Shown piece after piece: positions 28,501 to 36,302 of a stretch of 64,000 nt of DNA. Each line of letters begins with the position of its first letter. The stretch's first letter is position 1. The notes beneath the pieces were generated by a model. That model was not told the origin of the DNA. It made no database searches and saw only the letters and a list, made by a program, of their open reading frames with translations. The stretch is from Oenanthe sinensis (taxonomy: Eukaryota > Streptophyta > Magnoliopsida > Apiales > Apiaceae), in contig JAPMAC010000197.1 in the NCBI GenBank assembly GCA_028671895.1, forward strand, positions 5,337,001-5,401,000, written 5' to 3'. Both the position numbers and the translations under genes were made by a program.

Positions 28501-28873
28501 TCTACTTTTTTTTAATAGATATCTACCATGGTTTGCTCAACAAGGAAAATGTATCTCTAATGCAATTAAATATTAAATTTGTACTCCTACAGGAAGCATC
28601 ATTTCAGAGTGGCAATGTTAAATTCTCCAAGTACATGGATTCGTTTCCATTCCCATTCTATGTCTTGTTGAAGAATATAGAAGCACTTCCGAGGACACTG
28701 GCTGACTTGCTGAGACAGGCAAGTCAAAGATTGAATTCTTGATGTATTTCAGTCTCCTATATTGATCTCTGTCATTGTTAACATTTTATCTGTCAGCAAT
28801 GTTGTTTCTAATATCGTATCTTATGACTTTTGCTGTGCAGTGGTTTGAACTTATGCAGTATTCCAAGGACTAA
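1..28873 (+). CDS. MDN1: Midasin (MDN1/REA1), 5'-partial, 61 exons visible
   Basis: Midasin is a nuclear/nucleolar AAA+ ATPase with six AAA modules in one chain. It removes assembly factors (Rsa4/NLE and Ytm1/WDR12 in studied species) from pre-60S particles. Seen here: four Walker A modules in the order expected for AAA3-AAA6, a linker of about 3000 residues, an acidic Asp/Glu-rich arm and a C-terminal VWA domain with a DxSxS MIDAS motif. The frame is open to the left window edge, so the true start lies upstream; family proteins are about 5000-5600 residues and 4458 are visible here. My 61 exons total 13379 bases, giving an uninterrupted frame after two leading bases, with all intron phases compatible. 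The stop is TAA at 28871-28873. No in-frame break was found, so it is probably functional. Exon coordinates are given in the module entries below. Confidence 0.97.
1331..5650 (+). CDS. MDN1: MDN1 AAA4 module and following segment
   Basis: Exons: 1331-1401, 1496-1691, 1861-1965, 2066-2371, 3471-3664, 3747-3801, 4282-4432, 5348-5421, 5503-5650. Walker A GETGGGKT is in exon 1496-1691, followed by the NCHQFTETSDFLG segment typical of AAA4. Walker B FLVDEISLADDSVLERLN is in exon 2066-2371. The sensor/arginine-finger segment (LLATMNPGGDYGKKELS...RNRF) is in exon 3471-3664. The acceptor at 5348 is fixed by frame, because the competing AG at about 5338 would lead into a stop. Exon 5503-5650 has a GWGD motif and the segment FGIHPFYI, which I take as the start of the AAA5 pre-sensor region. 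Confidence 0.9.
2372..3470 (+). other. MDN1 intron of 1.1 kb
   Basis: AT-rich intron with GT donor at 2372 and AG acceptor at 3470. It contains a short TA-rich stretch at about 2810-2830 and two near-copies of a sequence around 2700-2800 (AATATAGATTCCTAGTAATT and AATATGGATTCCTAATAATT). No gene or recognisable transposon was seen. Confidence 0.7.
4433..5347 (+). other. MDN1 intron with ATT microsatellite
   Basis: Intron of about 0.9 kb. A pure (ATT)n microsatellite lies at about 4475-4515. The rest is AT-rich with no gene seen. Confidence 0.75.
4475..4515. repeat. (ATT)n microsatellite
   Basis: About 13 uninterrupted ATT units inside an MDN1 intron. Likely length-polymorphic between individuals. 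Confidence 0.95.
5651..7785 (+). other. Largest MDN1 intron (2.1 kb)
   Basis: The intron lies between the exon ending at 5650 (phase 1) and the exon starting at 7786; joining them restores the frame. It is AT-rich, and a MITE is present at 7374-7647. No gene was seen in the rest. Confidence 0.8.
7374..7647. mobile_element. hAT-type MITE in MDN1 intron
   Basis: A 274-bp element with terminal inverted repeats: the left end CAATGTTGTGAAA pairs with the right end, whose reverse complement is CAGTGTTGTGAAAA. It is flanked by an 8-bp target duplication with one mismatch, CTTAAGGC at 7366-7373 and CTTATGGC at 7648-7655. The interior is unusually rich in GCGC/CGCGAAGCG words compared with the AT-rich intron and has no coding capacity. 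An 8-bp duplication with CA(A/G)TG termini fits non-autonomous hAT elements. Confidence 0.72.
7786..9163 (+). CDS. MDN1: MDN1 AAA5 module
   Basis: Exons: 7786-7884, 8034-8134, 8260-8349, 8442-8495, 8668-8832, 8956-9163. Walker A GSPGVGKT is in exon 8034-8134 and Walker B VLLDELNLAPQSVLE is in exon 8442-8495. Exon 8668-8832 carries the sensor/arginine-finger segment (ACQNPSYQGGGRKGLPKSFLNRF). The catalytic residues appear complete. Small exons separated by 100-200-bp introns make this the most finely split AAA module in the window. Confidence 0.93.
9253..10460 (+). CDS. MDN1: MDN1 AAA6 module
   Basis: Exon 9253-10142 and the start of exon 10257-11744. Walker A GPPSSGKT is near base 9565, followed by the NELNLSSATDISELLG segment. 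The Walker B position reads WIVLKNANLCNPT (about 10106-10142) and continues VLDRINSLVE in the next exon. A Lys (AAG) therefore stands where an acidic residue is expected, and Asn follows, so ATP hydrolysis by this module is doubtful. The sensor-like segment FLTVNPTFGEVSRAMRNRGVE is in the second exon. Confidence 0.9.
10461..25238 (+). CDS. MDN1: MDN1 linker region
   Basis: Long, weakly conserved helical linker between the AAA ring and the acidic arm. Exons: rest of 10257-11744, 11837-12014, 12115-12183, 12364-12449, 12528-12773, 13341-13476, 13561-13646 (GC donor, or 13658 with a GT donor), 13746-13831, 15227-15368, 15439-15528, 15738-15861, 15944-16098, 16455-16568, 17014-17163, 17356-17535, 17932-18117, 18287-18388, 18517-18744, 18823-18945, 19512-19593, 19675-19805, 19903-20067, 20397-20472, 20571-20683, 21003-21082, 21166-21279, 21447-21539, 21628-21784, 22346-22512, 22658-22764, 22872-23077, 23206-23451, 23781-24020, 24129-24287, 24359-24583, 24716-25015, 25092-25238. 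All joints keep phase. The start at 22872 could instead be about 22848, also in frame. Confidence 0.85.
13832..15226 (+). other. MDN1 intron of 1.4 kb
   Basis: The flanking exons join at a phase-2 split codon. The intron is AT-rich and holds no open frame or clear transposon that I can support. Confidence 0.75.
25498..27534 (+). CDS. MDN1: MDN1 Asp/Glu-rich arm
   Basis: Exons 25498-25701 and 25813-27534 (574 codons, the largest exon). The first contains GTGMGEGDGVKDVSDQIDDE, a signature conserved in midasins. The second is dominated by Asp, Glu, Ser and Asn with no predicted fold. It ends in conserved segments: NPYRNVGDALEKWKERVKV near 26815-26875, and WRNYELRTTRLSQELAEQLR leading to the MIDAS domain. 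In midasins this flexible arm links the ring and linker to the MIDAS domain, which can dock on the ring. Confidence 0.95.
27618..28873 (+). CDS. MDN1: MDN1 C-terminal MIDAS (VWA) domain
   Basis: Exons 27618-27899, 28126-28305, 28393-28491, 28593-28718, 28841-28873. The metal-site motif DDSRS (DxSxS) begins at 27714 in the segment VVIAVDDSRSMSEN. A VWA-like strand VLIIADGRFHEK is in the second exon. In known midasins this domain grips the ubiquitin-like domains of Rsa4/NLE and Ytm1. The last exon encodes only ten residues plus stop (WFELMQYSKD). The intron before it starts with GCAAGT rather than GT (donor GC at 28719-28720, acceptor AG at 28839-28840). Confidence 0.96.
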
Positions 28874-29440
28874 GACGTTTAAACAAGTGGTGCTTCGATT
28901 GAATTTTTGGACTGTAATGACTAGAACTATACTCTAAGAGATTTTGACTAAATACTAATGAAATATTACCCTAGTGGCTAGTGCTGAAATTTTACAAGAC
29001 GGAGCAAATGCTTGGCTGCTGTGGAATCAAACACTGTAAATATACAGATCCCGTGGGTGGTTAAAAGTACTGAATATACACAAGTAATCCACTGCCTCTG
29101 GTTAGCAGATGTATATAATTTGTGGTACTATATTAATGGTCAATGCAGTCTGATTTCATTTTTGACAATTAAAGCTGGGGAGATTCTGGAATTAGTGCTT
29201 CTATAGGCTTTGTTGTGCTAGAAACGCACTGTAATGACAAGTATGTAATTCTGTAAAGTTTTTTGTTAGTTTTTTTAATGCAATTAAGAGGAAATAATTG
29301 TGAGTCTAATCATAAACTTTATCGCAAGTCTCTTCAAATCCTACTTCTGAAATGTTCCCAAATACAAAGGAGGTATTAAATGCAAACGAGAGTGAGATAA
29401 TTATTAATATTTTTTTTGACCAAGTGAGATGATTAATGAG
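28874..29440 (+). other. MDN1 3' UTR and downstream flank
   Basis: AT-rich sequence after the MDN1 stop with no open frame of interest. The 3' UTR must lie here, but I see no unambiguous polyadenylation signal. The stretch ends where the duplicated block starting at 29441 begins. Confidence 0.6.
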
Positions 29441-30125
29441 TATTTATTGTTTAAATGTTTTAAAAAATATGTGAAGGCTGGGTATTCAAATTGTAGTATG
29501 GAATTACAAAAGAAATTTTTCTAACAAAAATGTGAAACTCCTTTTGATTTTTGTCATATGACAGAAGACAGAATAAATATGTAAAGATTAATAAGGTTAT
29601 ACAAGTCAAGATAATATTTTAATGATTTCGACTAAGTATAAATTCTTGAATTCTCGAATCATTCAATTCTAAGAGTTCAACTGTTACTCTTGAACCCTTC
29701 TTCTCTCTGAAACTTCCGTTTCAGGTGTATTAGTTCTCAGTTGGTCCTTTGGAGATACACAGATATTTCATCCCAAACATGTCTTTGACAAATCTATCTT
29801 TTGTAGAAGAGAAAACCTGCTTCACTCTGAGTTTGTCTATGGCTTCATCTTCTTCTTCTCTAGAATCTATAATCTCACAGACAATCTTGCTTAGATCTCT
29901 TTCAAATTCTAGGAATGAACTTGTAGTGAGTCTGAAGATCTTTCTCAAATTTTCATTGTTGAGCACCCTGAAATTGACAGCCTCCACTTCAATGCTGTCA
30001 ACAATGATTCTCAGGGGCCCAAAAAGGACTAGAGAAACATAGTTAGGCATATCTGTGTGTTTGATCTTTGTTCTTAATTCATATCAAGTTGATTTTAAAA
30101 CAGGTAGAAAAGACACACAAGTATT
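29441..30125. repeat. Duplicated block X, copy 1 (685 bp)
   Basis: Matches 31096-31780 at a constant offset of 1655 with almost no differences (one noted by eye, T/C near 29590). Its last roughly 80 bases (from about 30046) are the end of element A's LTR; the rest is unlike any LTR here. The near-identity means a very recent duplication. Confidence 0.95.
29730..30050 (-). CDS. Unrecognised 106-aa antisense ORF, copy 1
   Basis: An ATG-to-stop frame on the minus strand in block X. It is rich in charged residues (a run REEEDEAIDK) and has no motif I recognise, signal peptide or membrane segment. An identical copy lies at 31385-31705, but the duplication is so recent that identity is not evidence of selection. 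It could be a gene or retroelement fragment captured near A's LTR, or chance. There is no evidence that it is expressed. Confidence 0.3.
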   Translation of the reverse strand: MPNYVSLVLFGPLRIIVDSIEVEAVNFRVLNNENLRKIFRLTTSSFLEFERDLSKIVCEIIDSREEEDEAIDKLRVKQVFSSTKDRFVKDMFGMKYLCISKGPTEN

Positions 30126-30160
30126 CAACCCCCCCTTCTACTTGTGCAACTGGGAAAACA
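30046..30160 (+). repeat. Element A 5' LTR remnant
   Basis: Matches the last roughly 115 bp of A's 3' LTR, including the C-run box (ATTCAACCCCCCC) and the terminal GGGAAAACA. The first 650 bp or so are replaced by the unrelated part of block X, so the LTR promoter region is missing. Confidence 0.88.
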
Positions 30161-30162
30161 GT

Positions 30163-30173
30163 TGGTATCAGAG
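30163..30173 (+). other. Element A primer-binding site
   Basis: TGGTATCAGAG lies two bases after the LTR end. It is complementary to the 3' end of initiator Met tRNA, the usual primer in plant copia elements. It runs directly into TCTA, producing TATCAGAGTCTA, the same word that is multiplied in this element's LTR. Confidence 0.88.
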
Positions 30174-30197
30174 TCTAACGTTTAAAATCGATCAGAG

Positions 30198-30560
30198 ATG
30201 TCTGGAAACAAAGATGGCAATACTAAGATTCCTATGCTTAAGAGAAACGAGTTCACCCACTGGAAGGTTAAGATGCTGCACCATCTGGCAACAGGCAGAA
30301 AGCAAAAAGGTCAAGGAAAAGGGAAAGCAGTTCTATCAACTGGAAAGGATTGGGCAGATTCAAGCTCAGAGGATGAAATTGATTATGAAAATCTAGCATT
30401 GATGGCATCCTTATCAAGAAGATCACAATCTCTCAAAGAACCCTCATCTCCCAAAACTCAGGTATCAATCTTTACTCCTGAATCCTTACTTAATTTAGAC
30501 TCTGATGGTATAAAAATTGTGCAAAGTGAGGATAATAAAATAATGACAACATGTAGGTGA
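30198..30560 (+). pseudogene. Element A gag N-terminal fragment
   Basis: Starts with ATG 25 bases after the PBS and encodes 120 codons. The start (MSGNKDGNTKIPMLKRNEF, then THWKVKMLHHL) looks like a Sirevirus gag N-terminus. It jumps quickly to a Lys/Gly-rich stretch, suggesting an internal deletion of the central gag domain. The frame is lost at 30558-30560 and coding-like sequence continues in other frames into block Z. Confidence 0.7.
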
Positions 30561-31075
30561 AAGTAAAAGGTTGAGAGAGGAAAATTTAACCTTGACTAAA
30601 AGGAATGATCATTTAGAGTCTGAGTTAATATTAATGGAACAATACAAAAAGGATTCTGAGAAACATAGTCATAACTACACTGAAATCTTTGAAGGCCTAT
30701 GACTATGTTAAGAAAGAACTAGAAGAAGACAGACTCAAGTTTAGAGTCTGGACAGACTCTGGTAGAAAAGTTCAAGAAATTCTCAATAATCAAAATGTGT
30801 GTCAAACTGCTGGTCTAGGCTATGACAAGAGTCAAGACAAAAGACTTATTGATGAAAATGATAACAATGAGGAAGCTAGCCAAGTTAATAAGACTAAAGA
30901 CAAAAGTACATTTGTTCCTGTTAAGTTTGTGACAACTAAAGAAGAAACTGAAATCACAAACTCATTTGTCAATAGTCCCCCTGTTGTTGACAAAAAGACA
31001 GATAAAACAGGAGCAAATAACTCTAAGAAAAATATTAATATAGGATACTTGTCTAAGTCCAAATTAAAAGAAAGG
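30492..31075 (+). repeat. Duplicated block Z, copy 1 (gag part)
   Basis: Matches 31785-32368 at offset 1293 with about three differences (two change an amino acid). It encodes part of gag upstream of the zinc knuckles; the open piece here is 30689-31129. Together with block X it shows that a roughly 1.6-kb stretch was duplicated in tandem and the second copy lost 30126-30491. Confidence 0.95.
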
Positions 31076-31095
31076 AAGGTTTGGTATTCAAATTA

Positions 31096-31780
31096 TATTT
31101 ATTGTTTAAATGTTTTAAAAAATATGTGAAGGCTGGGTATTCAAATTGTAGTATGGAATTACAAAAGAAATTTTTCTAACAAAAATGTGAAACTCCTTTT
31201 GATTTTTGTCATATGACAGAAGACAGAATAAATATGTAAAGATTAACAAGGTTATACAAGTCAAGATAATATTTTAATGATTTCGACTAAGTATAAATTC
31301 TTGAATTCTCGAATCATTCAATTCTAAGAGTTCAACTGTTACTCTTGAACCCTTCTTCTCTCTGAAACTTCCGTTTCAGGTGTATTAGTTCTCAGTTGGT
31401 CCTTTGGAGATACACAGATATTTCATCCCAAACATGTCTTTGACAAATCTATCTTTTGTAGAAGAGAAAACCTGCTTCACTCTGAGTTTGTCTATGGCTT
31501 CATCTTCTTCTTCTCTAGAATCTATAATCTCACAGACAATCTTGCTTAGATCTCTTTCAAATTCTAGGAATGAACTTGTAGTGAGTCTGAAGATCTTTCT
31601 CAAATTTTCATTGTTGAGCACCCTGAAATTGACAGCCTCCACTTCAATGCTGTCAACAATGATTCTCAGGGGCCCAAAAAGGACTAGAGAAACATAGTTA
31701 GGCATATCTGTGTGTTTGATCTTTGTTCTTAATTCATATCAAGTTGATTTTAAAACAGGTAGAAAAGACACACAAGTATT
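31096..31780. repeat. Duplicated block X, copy 2
   Basis: Second copy of 29441-30125, inserted inside the gag region of element A. It carries the same piece of LTR end but stops before the primer site, then joins block Z copy 2 after four bases. Confidence 0.95.
31385..31705 (-). CDS. Unrecognised 106-aa antisense ORF, copy 2
   Basis: Protein identical to the ORF at 29730-30050. It lies antisense inside element A's gag region and is present only because block X was duplicated. No function can be assigned. Confidence 0.28.
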   Translation of the reverse strand: MPNYVSLVLFGPLRIIVDSIEVEAVNFRVLNNENLRKIFRLTTSSFLEFERDLSKIVCEIIDSREEEDEAIDKLRVKQVFSSTKDRFVKDMFGMKYLCISKGPTEN

Positions 31781-31784
31781 TGAA

Positions 31785-32368
31785 AATTTAGACTCTGATG
31801 GTATAAAAATTGTGCAAAGTGAGGATAATAAAATAATGACAACATGTAGGTGAAAGTAAAAGGTTGAGAGAGGAAAATTTAACCTTGACTAAAAGGAATG
31901 ATCATTTAGAGTCTGAGTTAATATTAATGGAACAATACAAAAAGGATTCTGAGAAACATAGTCATAACTACACTGAAATCTTTGAAGGCCTATGACTATG
32001 TTAAGAAAGAACTAGAAGAAGAGAGACTCAAGTTTAGAGTCTGGACAGACTCTGGTAGAAAAGTTCAAGAAATTCTCAATAATCAAAATGTGTGTCAAAC
32101 TGCTGGTCTAGGCTATGACAAGAGTCAAGACAAAAGACTTATTGATGAAAATGATAACAATGAGGAAGCTAGCCAAGTTAATAAGACTAAAGACAAAAGT
32201 ACATTTGTTCCTGTTAAGTTTGTGACAACTAAAGAAGAAACTGAAATCGCAAACTCATTTGTCAATAGTCCCCCTGTTGTTGACAAAAAGACAGATAAAA
32301 CAGGAGCAAATAACTCTAAGAAAAATATTAATATAGGATACTTGTCTAAGTCTAAATTAAAAGAAAGG
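31785..32368 (+). repeat. Duplicated block Z, copy 2
   Basis: Second copy of 30492-31075. This copy runs on into the intact downstream part of gag. Confidence 0.95.
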
Positions 32369-32917
32369 CTAGAGAATTTATCAGAGTCTACTAAAACTAG
32401 GAGAAATAGGAATGGTAAGGAAGGCATTAATAAGGCAAACAATTACCAAAAGGATCCTAATGCTCCTAGAAAGAAGTGTTATAGATGTGGCAACCACAAC
32501 CATTTAGCTATAGACTGTAAAACCAAAATTGAAATGAAATCAGAGTCTAGCCCTTCACAGACTCTGAAAAGTCACTACATACCACAGAAACCTTGTTATC
32601 ACTGTGGTAGAATATTTCATTCTATTTATATGTGTAAGGACTATCATGATTTGTATTACAATTTTTATAAGCTAAAATCTTCTATTGATAAGAGTTGGTA
32701 TGACACTGTTAAGACTTCATCAGAGTCTAAGGCAACAAAAGAGACAGGTAAGCCAAAAGAGAAAAATATTAATCCTGTTTCTCCTAAAGTTATTAGAAAA
32801 GGATCCAAAACTGTTTGCATACACAGACATGGTAACATTTATGAAGCCAGCCTGGAAGATTGCATACACAGTGAACTCATATGTCTATATAGCAGGGCCT
32901 CAATTGAAGAAAGCTGA
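31982..32917 (+). pseudogene. Element A gag C-terminal part with two zinc knuckles
   Basis: 311 codons. Two CX2CX4HX4C knuckles: Cys166/Cys169/His174/Cys179 and Cys205/Cys208/His213/Cys218, which bind RNA in retroelement nucleocapsids. The sequence after about 32800 changes to the segment that precedes the integrase zinc finger. No DSG/DTG protease motif lies between, so protease has been deleted. The frame ends at TGA (32915-32917) directly before the pre-integrase segment, which continues in the same frame, so this stop is a nonsense mutation. Confidence 0.85.
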
Positions 32918-33105
32918 AAATGGCACAAGAAACTGTCACATATCAACTTTAAAACACTAAACAAGTTGGTTAAACAGAATCTTGTAAGAGGAATACCACA
33001 GGTTGATTTTGTGCAAGATGGACTCTGTGAAGCATGTCAACTTGGAAAGCAAAAGAAATCATCCTTCAAGAGCAAGACAATAAACACCATTTCTGAACCT
33101 TTTAT
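32918..33105 (+). pseudogene. Element A pre-integrase zinc-binding segment
   Basis: Reads in the same frame as gag just after the TGA stop: WHKKLSHINF with the paired CEACQLGK, the HHCC-type zinc finger at the integrase N-terminus. A frameshift near 33100 separates it from the integrase core in the next frame. Confidence 0.82.
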
Positions 33106-33108
33106 TTA

Positions 33109-34233
33109 TTGCACCTTGATTTATTTGGTCCAGTAAATGTTATGTCTATTAATAAAAAGAAATATGCTCTTGTTATTGTAGATCATTTTACAAGATTCAC
33201 ATGGGTTTTCTTTCTACATTCAAAGGATGAAGCTTCACAACACATAAAAGACCATATCACTTTTTTGGAAAGAAATTCAAAGAAAACAGTTAGAGTTCTA
33301 AGGAGTGACAATGGTAATGAATTCAAGAATTCAATCATGGAAGACTACTGTGCATTAAAAGGAATTTCTCAACAATTTTCTGCACCAGGAACTCCTCAAC
33401 AAAATGGAGTTGTGGAGAGAAAGAATAGAACCCTCATAGAAGCTGCCAGAACATTGCTGGCAGAGTCTAAGCTACCAGTATATATTTGGGCAGAGGCAGT
33501 CAATACAACATGTTTCACTCAAAACTGTACTTTAATAAATATGCATGGAAAGACTCCCTATGAAATGATAAAGGACAAGAAGCCAAGTGTGAAACATTTT
33601 CACATATTTGGATGCAAGTGTTATGTACTAAAAGTACATCCTGAATATCTGAGCAAATTTGAAGCCAAAACAGATGAATCAATTTTTCTTGGATATGCAT
33701 CAAACACAAAAGCATTCAGAGTGTTTAATCTCGGAATCAAAATTGTTATGGAATCTATTCATGTTGCATTTGATGATAAAAAGTTTACAGAATTGCAAGA
33801 TGAGTCAGAGTCTACTACACTAGAATTTGAAAATCTAAAAAGTTATGAGACAAATGAAGAAGAAGAGGATGAAGACCCTCAAGTAACTCCTAATCCAACA
33901 CAGGAACCTGCACATTCTGAGGGGGAGCTGGAAAATACAACTCCGAATGATTCAGAGTCTAACATGTCAGGGTCTACCCAGACAGAGTCTAGACAGACTG
34001 AGTCAAATTCCTCAGAATCTAACTCATCAGGGTCTGGATTAAGCAACTCTGAACCCTTGTCAGAGTCAAGCAATTTAGGGGGAGCCTCTTCATTTGAATT
34101 TCACTTATATACAGAAGATGCAAATGACTTAGGGGGAGCTTCAAGTTCAAGAATCAATCTTCCACCAGCTAGAAAATGGACAAGAGGTCACACTCTTGAC
34201 TTAATAATTGGTGACCCTGAGAGTGGTGTATAA
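33109..34233 (+). pseudogene. Element A integrase core and C-terminal linker
   Basis: 374 codons with the DD35E triad in place: Asp4 (HLDLFGP), Asp67 (RSDNGNEF) and Glu103 (VVERKNR). The C-terminal linker is Ser/Glu-rich, with repeated SES runs encoded by the AGAGTCT word. The start is not real: the coding frame begins upstream and enters by frameshift. The frame ends at TAA (34231-34233), where element B has a sense codon at the equivalent place, and similarity continues past it. Confidence 0.9.
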
Positions 34234-34311
34234 ACAAGAATAGTCACTCAAAATGAATGTCTTTATAGATGTTTTCTCTCAAAGAATGAACCCAAGAAAA
34301 TTGAGGAAGCC

Positions 34312-35058
34312 TTGCAAGACCCTGATTGGATAATTGCAATGCAAGAGGAATTGAATGAATTTGAGAGAAACAAAGTATGGAAACTTGTACCAAGGCCTAA
34401 AGATAGATCAGTTGTTGGTGCAAAATGGGTGTATAGAAACAAACTTGATGAGAGTGGAACTGTAATAAGAAACAAAGCAAGGCTAGTTGCAAAAGGATAC
34501 TCACAGGAGAAAGGAATTGATTATGATGAAACTTTTGCACCAGTAGCAAGATTGGAAGCCATAAGAATGTTTTTTGCCTTTGCAGCTCATTCAAAATTCA
34601 AGGTGTATCAGATGGATGTAAAAAGTGCCTTCTTGAATGGAAAATTGGAAGAAGAAGTCTATGTGGAGCAACCACCAGGATTTGTTGATCCTAAATATCC
34701 TGATTATGTTTACAGATTAGATAAGGCACTTTATGGATTGAAGCAAGTACCTAGAACATGGTATGAAACTCTTTCAAAATTTCTTCTTGAAAATGGATTC
34801 ATAAGAGGTACCATTGACAAAACTCTCTTTATTAGAAAGTATAAAGGTGACATTTTTCTTGTCCAAATTTATGTTGATGATATTATATTTGGATCTACTA
34901 ATGAAAAACTCTGTGAAAAGTTTAGTAAACTAATGCAGTCAAATTATGAAATGAGCATGATGGGAGAATTAAACTTCTTTTTGGGGCTTCAAGTCAAACA
35001 GAATGATGATGGAATTTTTATCAATCAAACAAAGTATGTAAGAGAACTATTGAAGTAG
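34312..35058 (+). pseudogene. Element A reverse transcriptase
   Basis: Copia-type RT (RVT_2) with the catalytic YVDD box at residues 187-190 of this frame. Similarity begins before the first ATG (from about 34234) and continues past the TAG at 35056-35058, which replaces a sense codon in element B's aligned sequence. The catalytic core itself is undamaged. Confidence 0.93.
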
Positions 35059-35064
35059 TTTGAT

Positions 35065-35811
35065 ATGAAAGATTCTGCAACTACTAAAACTCCCATGTCA
35101 ACAGCCACTAAGCTAGACTCTGACCCAAAGGGTAAGAAAGTTGACAACACTAGCTACAGAGGTATGATTGGCTCATTATTATATTTAACTGCTAGTAGAC
35201 CAGATATAATGTTTGCAACTTGTATGTGTGCTAGATTTCAAGCTGACCCCAGAGAATCACATTTAATAGCTGTAAAAAGAATTTTTAGATATCTCAAGGG
35301 GGCACAAACTCTTGGACTTTGGTATCCTAGAGAGTCAGATTTTTCATTAATTGGTTATTCAGATTCTGACAATGCAGGATGCAAAGTAGACAGGAAAAGC
35401 ACAACAGGTCAGTGCCAGTTTCTTGGCAACAGATTAATTTCTTGGTTTAGCAAGAAACAACAGACTGTATCAACCTCAACAGCTGAGGCTGAATACATTG
35501 CCGCTGGGAGTTGTTGTGCTCAAATTCTGTGGATAAGAAATCAATTACTTGATTATGGACTAACATTCTCAAATATTCCTATGCATTGTGATAATACCAG
35601 TGCTATTAAAATTGCAGAGAATCTAGTCCAACATTCCAGAACTAAGCACATTGATGTCAGGTATCATTTTATTAGAGGACATGTTAAAAATGGTACTGTG
35701 ACACTTCACTATGTTCCAACTGACAAACAAATTACAGACATTTTGACAAAACCACTTGACGAGTCTACCTTTCTTAGACTGGTAGGTGAATTAGGTATGT
35801 TAAACATGTAA
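35065..35811 (+). pseudogene. Element A RT tail and RNase H
   Basis: Continues the RT frame after the single TAG. Contains the GSLLYLTASRPDI segment and the RNase H domain with its acidic residues (GYSDSD, STAEAEY, HCDNTSA). It ends naturally at TAA 35809-35811 after DILTKPL, as copia RNase H does. Confidence 0.92.
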
Positions 35812-36302
35812 GTGATTACAAATTACAAGAATCAAGGTATGTACTTTAATTATAGTCCCTGATTTGTCAAACTATAATTTGTTAATGCAAAATTCTGAAG
35901 GTACTTTATCTTGACAAAGTCTAGTTTTTAGACTCTGACGAGTCTGTAGACTCTGACGAGTCTGTAGACTCTGACTAGTCTGTAGACACTGAGAGTCTGT
36001 AGACTCTGAAAAATAATTATCGTCTAGACTCCAAAACGATTCAAGTTCGCGCCTACAGACTCTGATTGTGTCTAAACTGTTCAAATGACTTGAAACAGGC
36101 GGTAACAGTTGTTTTTGACTGGAGATAGACTGTAGACTCGTGCGTATTGTATGCAACTTGAACAAAATAGAATTTTTCATACATTTTACTCACTTTTTTA
36201 TTGCTATTTTTTTTCTAAGGCAGAATTATTCACAGAGCTTTTTACGAACCCTAGCTAATTTTCTAAATCTTTTTCATCACTTTCAACTCGAACTACTTCC
36301 CA
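35812..36302 (+). other. Spacer between pol and envelope-like ORF
   Basis: About 490 bp without a coding frame. 35928-36062 holds a dense run of AGACTCT/GAGTCT words arranged as small inverted repeats. A T-rich tract followed by CTAAGGCAG at about 36205-36225 resembles a 3' splice site just upstream of the envelope-like ORF. Confidence 0.6.

Noticed and set aside
1..28873. MDN1 as a pseudogene because of many short frames
   Set aside because: All short frames are explained by introns; 61 exons join in phase to a single uninterrupted frame.
32685..32960. Plus-strand ORF overlapping the end of gag in another frame
   Set aside because: Shadow of the gag/pre-integrase frames; the zinc-finger motif reads in the gag frame.
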